Shown here: positions 26,247-35,228 of the stretch, one piece after another
Layout of the letters: every line of letters begins with the position of its first letter
How positions within the stretch are numbered: position 1 is the first letter of the stretch
Assembly (NCBI RefSeq): GCF_002367995.1
Contig: NZ_AP018207.1
Coordinates: forward strand, 1,910,333 to 1,974,332
Origin: Calothrix brevissima NIES-22
GTDB lineage: Bacteria > Cyanobacteriota > Cyanobacteriia > Cyanobacteriales > Nostocaceae
Direction: 5' to 3'
DNA length: 64,000 nucleotides
Notes under the pieces: generated by a model
What the model saw: the letters and a program-made list of their open reading frames with translations, nothing else
What the model was told of the DNA's origin: nothing
Databases searched by the model: none
Translations under genes and position numbers: made by a program

Positions 26247-27461
26247 ATGCTAGTTTTAGAGTATAAAATCAAAGCTAATAAGCATCAATATGATGCAATT
26301 AATGAAGCTATCCGTACAACACAATTCATCAGAAATAAAGCTATACGCTATTGGATGGACGCGCCAAAAGAAGCTAAGGTTAATAAAATTGCTTTAAATA
26401 ATTACTCAACAGCATTACGCAAAGAGTTTAAATTTGTTGAAGAATTAAATTCAATGGCTTGTCAATCTGCTACCGAAAGAGCATGGTTAGCCATTGATAG
26501 GTTCTACCAGAATTGTAAGAAGAAAGTAGCAGGTAAAAAAGGCTATCCCAGATTTCAAAAAGATAATCGTTCAGTTGAATATAAAACTTCAGGATGGTCA
26601 TTAAACCAAGTCAAAAGACGTATCACATTTACTGATAAAAAAGGTGTTGGTGAAGTTAAAATACTTGGTAAATGGGATATACAAACTTACTCTGTTAAGC
26701 AAATTAAGCGTGTTAGGCTTCTCAAAAAAGCTGACGGTTACTATTGTCAATTTTGCATTGATACTGATACTAAATCAGAGTCTAGAATTGATGATGGTGA
26801 AATAGGTTTAGATGTCGGCTTAGAATATTTCTACTCAGATTCCAATGGCAATCATGAGGAAAACCCCAGATTTTTAAGGAAAGCTGAGAAAGCAATTAAA
26901 CACGCTCAACGCCAAATTTACAAAAAAGAAAAAGGTAAAAATCAACGCAGGAAAGCTAGACAGCGATATGCACGGAAGCATTTAAAAGTAAGTAGGCAAC
27001 GGAAAGAACACGCCCTTGAATTAGCGCGTAACGTATGCAAGCTTAACAGCTTAGTAGCCTATGAAGATTTAAACGTTAAAGGCATGGTGAAAAATCACGC
27101 TCTTGCCAAGAGTATTAATGATGCTTCTTGGAGTCTGTTCCGTCGTTGGTTAGAATATTTTGCAGCTAAATTCAATACTACAGTTGTTGCTGTCAATCCT
27201 AGAATGACATCTCAAAAATGTAGTGATTGCGGAACAATTGTGAAAAAATCTCTCTCGACTCGTAGCCATGTTTGCAATTGTGGCTGTAGTTTGCAGAGAG
27301 ATGTTAACGCTGCTAAAAATATTTTAAATCTTGCAAAAGCTAGCTTGGGGCACAAGCAAAGTAACGCTTCAGGAGTCGGAATCACTACGCTAGTTGGTGT
27401 AAACCTGCTAGAGCAAATTCTGACGGTGAATGAAGAATCCCCCGCCTTTACGACTAAGTGA
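26247..27461 (+). CDS. tnpB: IS200/IS605-type TnpB, RNA-guided nuclease (copy 1)
   Basis: 404 residues. The ATG is preceded by AGGAGGT with good spacing. RuvC residues are D189 (GLDVGL), E273 (VAYEDLNVKGM) and D352 (LQRDVNAAKN), with a zinc finger C325-x2-C328 and C343/C345 (CSDCG and HVCNCG). The N-terminal part has NRSVEYKTSGW. Intact TnpB cuts DNA guided by an RNA made from the element's right end. No tnpA lies beside it, so it cannot transpose itself. It resembles copy 2 at 32667 over its whole length. Confidence 0.93.
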   Translation: MLVLEYKIKANKHQYDAINEAIRTTQFIRNKAIRYWMDAPKEAKVNKIALNNYSTALRKEFKFVEELNSMACQSATERAWLAIDRFYQNCKKKVAGKKGYPRFQKDNRSVEYKTSGWSLNQVKRRITFTDKKGVGEVKILGKWDIQTYSVKQIKRVRLLKKADGYYCQFCIDTDTKSESRIDDGEIGLDVGLEYFYSDSNGNHEENPRFLRKAEKAIKHAQRQIYKKEKGKNQRRKARQRYARKHLKVSRQRKEHALELARNVCKLNSLVAYEDLNVKGMVKNHALAKSINDASWSLFRRWLEYFAAKFNTTVVAVNPRMTSQKCSDCGTIVKKSLSTRSHVCNCGCSLQRDVNAAKNILNLAKASLGHKQSNASGVGITTLVGVNLLEQILTVNEESPAFTTK

Positions 27462-27517
27462 GCGTTCGCGCAGCGTGTCGTCAGACAAGCGATACTTAGT
27501 CAGGCGGGGGAGTGTCA
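27438..27517 (+). ncRNA. Candidate right end / omegaRNA 3' part of TnpB element 1
   Basis: Overlapping the tnpB stop is an extended hairpin: CCCCCGCCT pairs with AGGCGGGGG, and inside it GACTAAGT pairs with ACTTAGTC. The loop carries a GCGTTCGCGCAGCGTGTCG repeat. It is followed by AGTGTCAAG, similar to GAGTGTCAAA in copy 2. TnpB guide RNAs normally overlap the 3' end of tnpB and take their guide from the flank, so the guide would start near 27518. The boundary is inferred. Confidence 0.55.
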
Positions 27518-27587
27518 AGTTAAAAACCGTCAATACTCCGAAAATCCTTACCAATGACTAATGACTAATGACTAATGACTTTATTTA

Positions 27588-27839
27588 TTAAGCGGGTATA
27601 TCTTGGATACCTATCCACCCGCTACGTAGGATACGTGTGTTCGTAGCCAACTCAGCATGATTATTTCTGCGGTGCGCCAAAACTTTAGGTAAATCCTCTA
27701 CTACATCTGCCAATAATGGATTGGATTTGATTTCCCCTAATACTGGCATTTCTTGCCAACAACGGCGGCAAAACCAGTATAGTTCTGAACCGCGTACATG
27801 TTGTAGTAGTAAATCTGAACAGCAAGGGCAGTAACTCAT
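27588..27839 (-). CDS. Small zinc-ribbon hypothetical protein
   Basis: 83 residues opening MSYCPCCSDLLLQHVRG and then WFCRRCWQEMP: two CxxC knuckles (C4/C7 and C24/C27) suggesting a zinc ribbon. The rest is helical with no known motif. It may bind nucleic acid or a protein partner. It is transcribed away from ppsA, sharing a 459-bp upstream region. Confidence 0.65.
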   Translation of the reverse strand: MSYCPCCSDLLLQHVRGSELYWFCRRCWQEMPVLGEIKSNPLLADVVEDLPKVLAHRRNNHAELATNTRILRSGWIGIQDIPA

Positions 27840-28298
27840 ATTTTTGAAATCCTTTTTATAAAATCGATTGAAAAATTTAGATCGGGAAATAAATAGTGGG
27901 AATAAAAAAACACTCTTTATGAATTCACGATAATTTTCAATTGTGAGGAACTTGTGAGGAAAGTTATTTTTTTTACCTATTATTCATATTTATATACATT
28001 GCTTAACACATTACCCAAGTGTGTGAACAATAGCTAAATAGACTACAACAAAACAGCAGAGTCTGCTTGTAGTCAAGTTTTTCATCTCCTGGATGAGAGG
28101 AAATGCGATCGCCTATTTCCTCACAAGATCCTCAAATTATCCGCGTATAAACATAAGTGTGGGGTTGAGGAGCAGAACAATTTGCTACATCCCTTTACTA
28201 CCAATTGCGGATATAAGATTTTAAATCAAAAATCCTGAGTATTAATACTAGTTTTATCCAATTGGTACTAAGTATCTCTATTCAAGGAATTTTTAATC
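27840..28298. other. Divergent promoter region of ppsA
   Basis: 459 bp between the divergent zinc-ribbon gene and ppsA. It is AT-rich around 27900-28020. A GATGAGAGGAAATGCGATCG segment near 28092 contains part of a HIP1 site. No clear operator or riboswitch was recognised. Confidence 0.4.
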
Positions 28299-30755
28299 AT
28301 GCTAGAAATACTGCACGATCAAAACGCCGAACGCCATCTATCCAGAGACGAAGCTTTAGTATTATCTTTGGGTGAAGTTGGGATTGCAGATATTCCTTTA
28401 GTAGGTGGTAAAAACGCTTCTTTGGGAGAAATGATTCAGCAATTGCGGCGCAAAGGGGTGAAAGTTCCTACAGGATTTGCGACTACTGCTTACGCTTATA
28501 GATACTTTATTTCGGCGGCGGGTATAGAAACAAAACTTAGAGAGATTTTTGCGGATTTAAATGTAGAAGATGTAGATAATTTGCGCCGTTGTGGGAAACA
28601 AGCGAGATTGTTGATGCTGCAAACTCCGTTTCCGTTAGCATTACAAGAAGCGATCGCGCGCGCTTATCAAAGTTTGTGTCAGCAATATGAACCGGATACC
28701 GATGTCGCTGTTCGTTCCAGCGCCACAGCAGAAGATTTACCCGACGCCAGTTTTGCGGGACAACAAGAAACATATTTAAATGTCCACGGATTAGAAGCTG
28801 TTTTACAAGCTTGTCACAAATGCTTTGCTTCTATCTTTACCGATCGCGCTATTTCCTATCGCCAAATTAAAGGCTTTGACCACTTTAACATTGCCCTATC
28901 AGTTGGCGTGCAAAAAATGGTGCGTTCTGACTTGGCTTGTTCTGGCGTCATGTTCTCCATCGACACAGAAACAGGTTTTAAAGACGCAGCTTTAATTACA
29001 GCTGCTTACGGTTTGGGTGAAAATGTCGTTCAAGGCGCAGTTAACCCAGATGAATATTTAGTATTTAAACCCACATTAAAACAGGGATATCATCCAATTC
29101 TCAAAAAACGCTTGGGTAGTAAAGAAATTAAAATGATTTATGACCTTGGCGGCTCAAAATTGACCAAAAACGTTTCCGTCGCCCCTTCAGAACGTAACGT
29201 TTATGCGCTCAATGATGAGGAAATTTTACAACTAGCTCACTGGGCTTGCATTATTGAAGAACATTATTCCCAAGTTCGTGGTGTTTACACGCCAATGGAT
29301 ATTGAATGGGCAAAAGATGGTATTAGTAATGAACTGTATATTGTCCAAGCCCGCCCAGAAACAGTCCAGTCGCAAAAAACAGAAAATGTTCTGCGTAGTT
29401 ATCACCTCGTATTAGGAGAAAAACCCCTACCAACGCCCTTAGTTACAGGGCGGAGTGTAGGTGAGATGATTGGTAATGGTAAAGTCCGAGTCATTTTAGA
29501 TGTACACCAAATTAACCAATTCCAAGCGGGAGACATCCTAGTTACCAACCGCACTGACCCCGATTGGGAACCAATCATGAAACGCGCGAGTGCGATCGTC
29601 ACTAACTCTGGTGGACGCACCTGTCACGCCGCAATTATTGCGAGAGAATTGGGAATTCCTGCGATCGTTGGTTGTGGTAATGCCACTACATTATTAAAAA
29701 CTGGGCAAGAAATCACCGTTAGTTGTGCAGAAGGCGAAACAGGTAAAGTTTACCCTGGTTTATTAGCCTACGAAGTTCAAGAATTACCATTAGAAAAATT
29801 GCCCCATACTCACACCCAAATTATGATGAATGTGGGCAATCCCGAAGAAGCATTTAGCTTTGCTGCTATTCCGAATGATGGTGTAGGATTAGCCAGGATG
29901 GAATTTATTATTGCCAACCAAATTAAAGTTCATCCCTTAGCCTTACTACACTTTGATGAATTAACAGATGAACTGGCTAAATACAAAATTGCCGAATTAA
30001 CTGCTGAATATGAAAACAAAGCCCAGTTCTTTATTGACAAATTAGCTGAAGGTATTAGCACGATAGCCGCAGCCTTTTATCCTAAACCTGTAATCGTCCG
30101 TTTATCAGATTTCAAGAGTAACGAATACGCCAATCTTTTAGGTGGTAAACAATTTGAACCCACAGAAGAAAACCCCATGATTGGCTGGCGTGGTGCTTCT
30201 CGTTATTATGACGATCGCTATCGTGAAGGCTTCGCTTTAGAATGTCAAGCGATGAAGCAAGTAAGAGATGAAAAAGGCTTAACCAATGTCATTTTAATGA
30301 TACCTTTCTGTCGGACACCAGAAGAAGGTCAACGTGTCTTAGCAGAGATGGCAAAAAACGGTTTAGTCAGAGGAGAAAACGGTTTACAAGTGTATGTAAT
30401 GTGCGAATTACCAAGTAACGTTCTCCTAGCAGATGAATTTAGTCAAGTATTTGATGGCTTTTCCATTGGTTCCAATGATTTAACACAATTAACGCTGGGA
30501 CTAGATAGAGATTCTGAATTAGTAGCCCATTTATTTGACGAAAGAAATGAAGCTGTGAAGCGAACAATCGCCAAAGCAATCAGCACAGTTAAAGCAAACG
30601 CTAAGAAAATTGGTATTTGCGGTCAAGCACCCAGTGATTACCCAGAATTCGCTAAGTTTCTTGTAGAACAAGGAATTGATTCTATTAGTCTCAACCCCGA
30701 TTCCGTACTCAAAACTCTGTTAGAAATTGCTGCTGCTGAAACCAATAAGCAATGA
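28299..30755 (+). CDS. ppsA: Phosphoenolpyruvate synthase
   Basis: 818 residues. The N-terminal ATP-grasp part contains VGGKNASLGEM and VAVRSSATAEDLPDASFAG. The swivelling phosphohistidine domain has H443 in GGRTCHAAIIARELGIPA. The C-terminal PEP/pyruvate barrel ends FSIGSNDLTQLTLG and GICGQAPSD, with the catalytic Cys. It converts pyruvate, ATP and water to phosphoenolpyruvate, AMP and phosphate, a gluconeogenic step. Length is normal for the family. It stands alone with a long leader; a TGTTGAC array follows its stop. Confidence 0.97.
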   Translation: MLEILHDQNAERHLSRDEALVLSLGEVGIADIPLVGGKNASLGEMIQQLRRKGVKVPTGFATTAYAYRYFISAAGIETKLREIFADLNVEDVDNLRRCGKQARLLMLQTPFPLALQEAIARAYQSLCQQYEPDTDVAVRSSATAEDLPDASFAGQQETYLNVHGLEAVLQACHKCFASIFTDRAISYRQIKGFDHFNIALSVGVQKMVRSDLACSGVMFSIDTETGFKDAALITAAYGLGENVVQGAVNPDEYLVFKPTLKQGYHPILKKRLGSKEIKMIYDLGGSKLTKNVSVAPSERNVYALNDEEILQLAHWACIIEEHYSQVRGVYTPMDIEWAKDGISNELYIVQARPETVQSQKTENVLRSYHLVLGEKPLPTPLVTGRSVGEMIGNGKVRVILDVHQINQFQAGDILVTNRTDPDWEPIMKRASAIVTNSGGRTCHAAIIARELGIPAIVGCGNATTLLKTGQEITVSCAEGETGKVYPGLLAYEVQELPLEKLPHTHTQIMMNVGNPEEAFSFAAIPNDGVGLARMEFIIANQIKVHPLALLHFDELTDELAKYKIAELTAEYENKAQFFIDKLAEGISTIAAAFYPKPVIVRLSDFKSNEYANLLGGKQFEPTEENPMIGWRGASRYYDDRYREGFALECQAMKQVRDEKGLTNVILMIPFCRTPEEGQRVLAEMAKNGLVRGENGLQVYVMCELPSNVLLADEFSQVFDGFSIGSNDLTQLTLGLDRDSELVAHLFDERNEAVKRTIAKAISTVKANAKKIGICGQAPSDYPEFAKFLVEQGIDSISLNPDSVLKTLLEIAAAETNKQ

Positions 30756-30775
30756 GATTGATGGGGATAAGGTAA

Positions 30776-30850
30776 CTGTTGACTGTTGACTGTTGACTGT
30801 TGACTGTTGACTGTTGACTGTTGACTGTTGACTGTTGACTGTTGACTGTT
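30776..30850. repeat. STRR heptamer array (TGTTGAC)
   Basis: About ten perfect TGTTGAC units between ppsA and the universal stress gene, 41 bp upstream of the latter's start. Confidence 0.9.
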
Positions 30851-30890
30851 ACTTTTTTGAAAAATGGCTATTGATTAAGGACAAAATAAT

Positions 30891-31418
30891 ATGTTTCACA
30901 AAATTTTAATTGCTGTTAACAACTCAGAAGTTACTCAACAAATTTTTGACCAAGCTTTAGCTTTAGCAAAAGCAACTAATGCTGAATTAATCATCATGTA
31001 CGTACTTTCGCCATTTGATGAGCGCTACCCAACGCCTCCTGGTATCGCTACAGATGGTATTTATCCACCCTTTAGCAGTGATGATATTAACTATTATTTG
31101 GGACAATGGGAATATTTAAAACAAGAGGGAATAGAACTTTTAACATTACTAACCAATCAAGCGATCGCTCAAGGTGTAAACGCTGAATATACTCAAGAAT
31201 TTGGCGATCCTGGTCGGATAATTTGTGAAGTTGCGCGGAAAGCGCAAGCCGATTTGATTATTATTGGTCGTCGGGGATTGACTGGAATTAAAGAGTTTTT
31301 CTTAGGTAGCGTCAGTAATTATGTATTACACCATGCCCATTGCTCCGTGTTAACAGTGCAAGGTGTAATTGAAGATTCTGCTTCGACTCCTCAAGCAGTA
31401 GCAGTAAAATCAGCTTGA
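30891..31418 (+). CDS. Universal stress protein (UspA family)
   Basis: 175 residues, one Usp domain. It begins FHKILIAVNNSEVTQQIFD, has ADLIIIGRRGLTGIKEFFLG and ends SVSNYVLHHAHCSVLTVQ. The pattern GRRG..G..GS is the ATP-binding form of the domain. An insert around residues 45-65 (RYPTPPGIATDGIYPPF) is longer than in compact members. The role is probably stress signalling or ATP sensing. It follows ppsA on the same strand, separated by an STRR array. Confidence 0.92.
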   Translation: MFHKILIAVNNSEVTQQIFDQALALAKATNAELIIMYVLSPFDERYPTPPGIATDGIYPPFSSDDINYYLGQWEYLKQEGIELLTLLTNQAIAQGVNAEYTQEFGDPGRIICEVARKAQADLIIIGRRGLTGIKEFFLGSVSNYVLHHAHCSVLTVQGVIEDSASTPQAVAVKSA

Positions 31419-31677
31419 TTTTATGCTCGTGCATAGATTCATAGTCAATGGTCAATAGTCAAAAAATTCTAGATTGTTGACTGTTGACTATACTTTTTGT
31501 TGAACTGCAATCTGACTCAACTTAAGTACAAAGTGCTACATGAGATTTTAACTATTTGTTAATCTAGTATAGGAAAAATATCTTATATTAATTTGGTTTG
31601 ATTAATTGAAATCATATAATAATTAAGTTATTATACCAGCCTATAGTGTAATTACAATCACAAATAATTAAAACTAT

Positions 31678-32406
31678 ATGACTCAGAATTTAGAGATTCA
31701 AGAATTTGTCATAGCGATCGCAGTTAAACAGCAAAATCCCACAGTATTAACAGCCGATTTTCTCAAATATAGCGGCATTGTCCCTAATGAATGGGAATTG
31801 GCGCGTCCACCAATCTTAACTAATGCTGCGGCTCAAGTCGTCTATCAAAATGGTGTCAGCGTAGTTGCAGAAGTCAATCGAGTAGTTTTCTCAGAATTAA
31901 TCGGTACTAAAGAAGCTCAAGAATTAGCTATTCCCGCGATCGCGCGCAAGTATATTGAAACCTTAACTCAAGTCAGCTATCAAGCAATTAGCTTGAATTT
32001 CCGGGGTTACGTTATGTTTGAGCAAAACAATAATACACCGCGTAACTACATTTTTGGCAACTTGCTCAAACAAGGGCCTTGGCAAAATTTTGGTACAGCA
32101 CCCGTACAAGCTGGGTTAAGATTTATTTACACTCTCCAAGAAACCCAACTATTTTTAGACATTAATGAAGTTGGATTACAATTACCCGATCAATCTTTAC
32201 TACCAGCAATTTTATTTTCTGCTAATTTTAGCCATCAAATAGCGCAAGAAGATGCGAATAAGCGTCTAGCCGACCTAATTCAGGTAATTGGTAATTGGGA
32301 AAGCGATTTAGAAACTTATAAACAAGTAATTAATAGCAAGTTTTTAACCGCACCCAGCTATCAAGTCAACGTAGCACCCGACGAACCATTGATTTTTCCT
32401 CGCTAG
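31678..32406 (+). CDS. Conserved hypothetical protein
   Basis: 242 residues, soluble, no signal peptide. It starts MTQNLEIQEFVIAIAVKQQN and ends with an extended tail (SYQVNVAPDEPLIFPR). The alternation of beta-like stretches and the repeated helix/strand order suggest a compact domain, but I recognise no motif. A 259-bp AT-rich region with degenerate heptamers precedes it. Function unknown. Confidence 0.6.
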   Translation: MTQNLEIQEFVIAIAVKQQNPTVLTADFLKYSGIVPNEWELARPPILTNAAAQVVYQNGVSVVAEVNRVVFSELIGTKEAQELAIPAIARKYIETLTQVSYQAISLNFRGYVMFEQNNNTPRNYIFGNLLKQGPWQNFGTAPVQAGLRFIYTLQETQLFLDINEVGLQLPDQSLLPAILFSANFSHQIAQEDANKRLADLIQVIGNWESDLETYKQVINSKFLTAPSYQVNVAPDEPLIFPR

Positions 32407-32440
32407 GTAATTTGATGACATAGCGCGAAACATCTATTTT

Positions 32441-32560
32441 TCTCTGCGCCTCTGCGTTCTCTGCGGTGAAAAAAGATTTGATTTAACCACAGAGACACAG
32501 AGAAGCCAGTGCGTTGCGCGGGTTTCCCGCGTTGTAGCAACTGGCGTGACACAGAGAAAA
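32441..32560. repeat. CTCTGCG/ACAGAGA intergenic inverted repeat
   Basis: TCTCTGCGCCTCTGCGTTCT and CTGCGGTG on one side, and CCACAGAGACACAGAGA and CACAGAGAAAA on the other, form a common cyanobacterial dispersed repeat. A GCGTTGCGCGGGTTTCCCGC insert lies in the right part. Confidence 0.7.
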
Positions 32561-32598
32561 GAGGTTCTGAGCATTTGTGACCAGAAATAATGGGATAC

Positions 32599-32624
32599 AA
32601 GCCCCGTCCTTTGAGGACGGCTTT
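32599..32624. mobile_element. Left-end hairpin of TnpB element 2
   Basis: CCGTCC and GGACGG pair around a TTTGA loop, extended by AAGC/GCTT, in an imperfect subterminal hairpin typical of IS200/IS605 left ends. It lies about 43 bp upstream of the tnpB start. The true left boundary and target-adjacent motif are not certain. Confidence 0.55.
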
Positions 32625-32666
32625 AATTTATGTTATACTCTTTGCCGTCAAAGTTTTCCACGTCAA

Positions 32667-33878
32667 ATGATTGTTTTCGAGTTTAAGGCAAAAGGGAAAA
32701 CAACTCAATATGCAGCGATAGATGAGGCGATAAAAACTGCTCAATTTGTGCGCAACAAGTGTATCCGTTTTTGGATGGATAACCCAGGTGTAGGACAAAA
32801 AGACCTATATCGCTACAACACAGCATTAAGGGCTGAATATTCCTTTGTCAAAGACTTAAACTCTCATGCAACTCAGGTAGGGGTAGAAAGAGCATATAGC
32901 TCTATAGCTAGGTTCTACAACAACTGCAAAAAAGGTATTCCGGGAAAGAAAGGTTATCCTAAATTTCAGAAAAATAACCGTTCGGTGGAATATAAAACAT
33001 CTGGATGGAAGCTGTCTCAAACGAGAAAACAAATCACCTTTACTGATAAAAAAGGTATCGGCAACCTGAAGCTAAAAGGAACGTGGGATTTAAATTTCTA
33101 TCAATTAGAACAGATAAAACGGGTGAGGTTAGTACGTCGAGCCGACGGTTATTATGTTCAATTTTTGGTGAGTGTAGACAACAAGGTCGAAATACCTCCA
33201 ACAGGTAAAACAATTGGTTTGGATGTAGGACTTAAGGAATTCTACACAGACAGCAATGGAAATAGTGAACCTAACCAACGATTTTATCGCACAGGAGAAA
33301 AACGACTAAAATTTAAACAACGTCTTGTTCAAAGAAAGAAAAAAGGCTCTATCAACCGTAACAAAGCTATTCATAAATTAGGGCGAGTACACCTCAAAAT
33401 AAGTAGGCAACGTCAAGAACACGCTAAGAGAATAGCGCGTTGCGTCATCCAATCTCACGATTTGGTCGCTTATGAAGATTTGAGGATTAAGAACTTAGTT
33501 AAAAATCACTGTCTCGCCAAATCGATTAATGATGCTGGTTGGTATCAATTCAGGAAATGGTTGGAGTATTTTGGGGTGAAGTTTGGCAGGATAACTGTTG
33601 CGGTTAATCCTGCCTACACATCGCAACAATGCTCTAACTGTGGTGCAATAGTTAAAAAATCTCTATCAACAAGAACCCATGTTTGTGAGTGTGGCTTTGT
33701 ATTGGATAGAGATTGGAATGCTGCTATCAATATTCTGAAATTAGCCTTGAGTACGGTAGGGCATACCGGAACTTGGGTCATAGACCCGAACGCTTCAGGA
33801 GATTCGACCTCTACTCATGCTGGAGAAGTCTTGTATGAGCAAGCTGGGTCTATGATTGAAGAATCTTCGCCCTTATAG
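32667..33878 (+). CDS. tnpB: IS200/IS605-type TnpB, RNA-guided nuclease (copy 2)
   Basis: 403 residues from the ATG at 32667 (MIVFEFKAKGKTTQY); the frame is open to a GTG at 32577 but that part is the left-end hairpin. RuvC residues are D186 (GLDVGL), E270 (VAYEDLRIKNL) and D349 (LDRDWNAA), with zinc-finger Cys at 322, 325, 340 and 342. All catalytic residues are present. There is no tnpA. Its right end disrupts the minus-strand gene at 33890. It shares long identical stretches (NRSVEYKTSGW, KKSLSTR.HVC) with copy 1, so both belong to one subfamily. Confidence 0.93.
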   Translation: MIVFEFKAKGKTTQYAAIDEAIKTAQFVRNKCIRFWMDNPGVGQKDLYRYNTALRAEYSFVKDLNSHATQVGVERAYSSIARFYNNCKKGIPGKKGYPKFQKNNRSVEYKTSGWKLSQTRKQITFTDKKGIGNLKLKGTWDLNFYQLEQIKRVRLVRRADGYYVQFLVSVDNKVEIPPTGKTIGLDVGLKEFYTDSNGNSEPNQRFYRTGEKRLKFKQRLVQRKKKGSINRNKAIHKLGRVHLKISRQRQEHAKRIARCVIQSHDLVAYEDLRIKNLVKNHCLAKSINDAGWYQFRKWLEYFGVKFGRITVAVNPAYTSQQCSNCGAIVKKSLSTRTHVCECGFVLDRDWNAAINILKLALSTVGHTGTWVIDPNASGDSTSTHAGEVLYEQAGSMIEESSPL

Positions 33879-33893
33879 GGCGGAGAGTGTCAA
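33866..33893 (+). ncRNA. Candidate right end / omegaRNA 3' end of TnpB element 2
   Basis: CGCCC-TTATA-GGGCG forms a hairpin across the tnpB stop codon, followed by GAGAGTGTCAAA. The GTGTCAA end is shared with copy 1, so the scaffold probably ends there and the guide would begin with ATCCCGTCACTACAATT, the antisense of the truncated neighbouring gene. Confidence 0.55.
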
Positions 33894-34210
33894 ATCCCGT
33901 CACTACAATTAGCTTGCTTAATAATTAATAAATTATTGCCTCTACCCGACAATCGATATACCCGCACCAAGTCAGCAGGACGACCATCAGCTTTTAAAGG
34001 TGTAACATAGGGAAACGTTTGTTTTGGCTTATCTGGTGAAGCATAGACAATTCCGCGTTTACTGACAGTCATACTCCAAAATGGCTCTGTGCCCCTAGCA
34101 ATAAATTCCTCGCTATTAGCAGATTGTGCAACTACAAGATTATTGCTATTCATCGACAACAAAGTTATCCCTAATCCAAGAATTGCAATAGATGAGATAA
34201 AGATTTTCAT
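33890..34210 (-). pseudogene. Secreted small protein gene, 3' end removed by TnpB element 2
   Basis: 106 codons remain. A signal peptide (MKIFISSIAILGLGITLLSM..VVAQS) precedes FIARGTEPFWSMTVSKRG and a mature beta-rich domain ending KQANCSD. The last two codons (GI) and the stop come from the TnpB right end. From the family pattern as I recall it, another 20-40 residues with a second Cys should follow CSD; they are absent here and were not found on the far side of the element. This would leave Cys102 unpaired. It might still be translated as a truncated protein. Confidence 0.6.
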
Positions 34211-34252
34211 AGAAGTTGAGGTTTACAATATTATAAAAAACTCGATCGCAAG

Positions 34253-34819
34253 GTGACTCAATCAGCCGTGAATCATCATGGGGTAATGGCACAACGCAGT
34301 GAACCAACTTATTACACCCTGCTAGGACTGCATCCCTCAGCATCAGTAATCGACATCCGTCGTGCTTACCGAGAACTGAGTAAACGTTATCATCCTGATA
34401 CTACCGATTTACCTGCTACTCTCGCCACTGCTAAATTTCAGCAACTCAACGAAGCCTATGCTACCTTGAGCAACCCAGAACGCAGGTTAAGTTACGACCT
34501 GAAAATTGGCTATTCTCGCTTTGGCGTGATTCAAGCACCTGCTGATTTAAACCATCCGGTCACAAATCCTTATGACTGGTCAAAATCAGCTTACCTTGAT
34601 GCCAGCGATCGCCCTTTGTCCTCCGGAGAAATCTTTGCTTTGTTTATTTTGGTGTTGACTTTTTTAGGCTGTTTGATACTCGCGATCGCAATTGGTTTAA
34701 CGCGGGGTGAAGCTGCTTTTCAGACACAAATTACACCAATCAATCCCATTACTCAACAGCAAATTCAGCAAAATTCCCCATCAGCTAGCCTTTGGGAAAT
34801 GCATAATTATTATTACTAA
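34253..34819 (+). CDS. J-domain (DnaJ-like) membrane protein
   Basis: 188 residues from GTG 34253; an ATG at 34286 (MAQRSEPTYY) is equally possible. A J domain (about 18-85) has YTLLGLHPSASVIDIRRAYR and the essential HPD (47-49), which stimulates Hsp70 ATPase. A single membrane segment lies near 125-148 (FALFILVLTFLGCLILAIAI), and a Gln/Pro-rich tail follows. It is therefore a membrane-tethered Hsp70 co-chaperone. The DUF3143 gene follows 19 bp downstream, a pairing I know from many cyanobacteria. Confidence 0.85.
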   Translation: MTQSAVNHHGVMAQRSEPTYYTLLGLHPSASVIDIRRAYRELSKRYHPDTTDLPATLATAKFQQLNEAYATLSNPERRLSYDLKIGYSRFGVIQAPADLNHPVTNPYDWSKSAYLDASDRPLSSGEIFALFILVLTFLGCLILAIAIGLTRGEAAFQTQITPINPITQQQIQQNSPSASLWEMHNYYY

Positions 34820-34838
34820 GTTGGAATTTTAACTAATT

Positions 34839-35111
34839 ATGGCTTTTCTTCCCCCTGATGCTCCCCTATATAACCATACCCTGCCGCAAATTGAGCAGTG
34901 GCTCAAAGACCAAGGCTGTAAACAAGATGAAACCGAATTACATTGTTGGCATCTACAACGGCCTAATTGGCAAGCCGACCTCTCTCTTGATGTCGAGCAA
35001 ATAACAGTGCGCTACATCGAAGCCGGAGAAAATCGCCAAGATATCCAACGCGCGTTTAAATACTCTCTCAGTCGCGAAGATATTGAACAGGCGGTTTTTT
35101 CAGGCCCGTAA
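34839..35111 (+). CDS. DUF3143 family protein
   Basis: 90 residues: LYNHTLPQIEQWLKDQGC near the start, HCWHLQRPNWQADLSLDVE in the middle and YSLSREDIEQAVFSGP at the end, as in the DUF3143 family restricted to cyanobacteria and plastid-bearing relatives. Function unknown. It follows the J-domain gene by 19 bp and is probably co-transcribed, which suggests a role with that chaperone. Confidence 0.82.
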   Translation: MAFLPPDAPLYNHTLPQIEQWLKDQGCKQDETELHCWHLQRPNWQADLSLDVEQITVRYIEAGENRQDIQRAFKYSLSREDIEQAVFSGP

Positions 35112-35228
35112 ATTGGATATGGGGCATAGGGCATAGGGCATAGGGCATTGGTTAATAGTTATTTGCTTCCTTGTCCTCCTTGTCTCCCTTGTCTCCCTTG
35201 TCCTCCCTGTCTCCCTCATCCCCAATCC

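Noticed and set aside
26247-33893. The two TnpB genes bounding a composite transposon
   Set aside because: They are in direct orientation, lack TnpA, and the interval contains ordinary core genes (ppsA, usp); there is no sign of joint movement.
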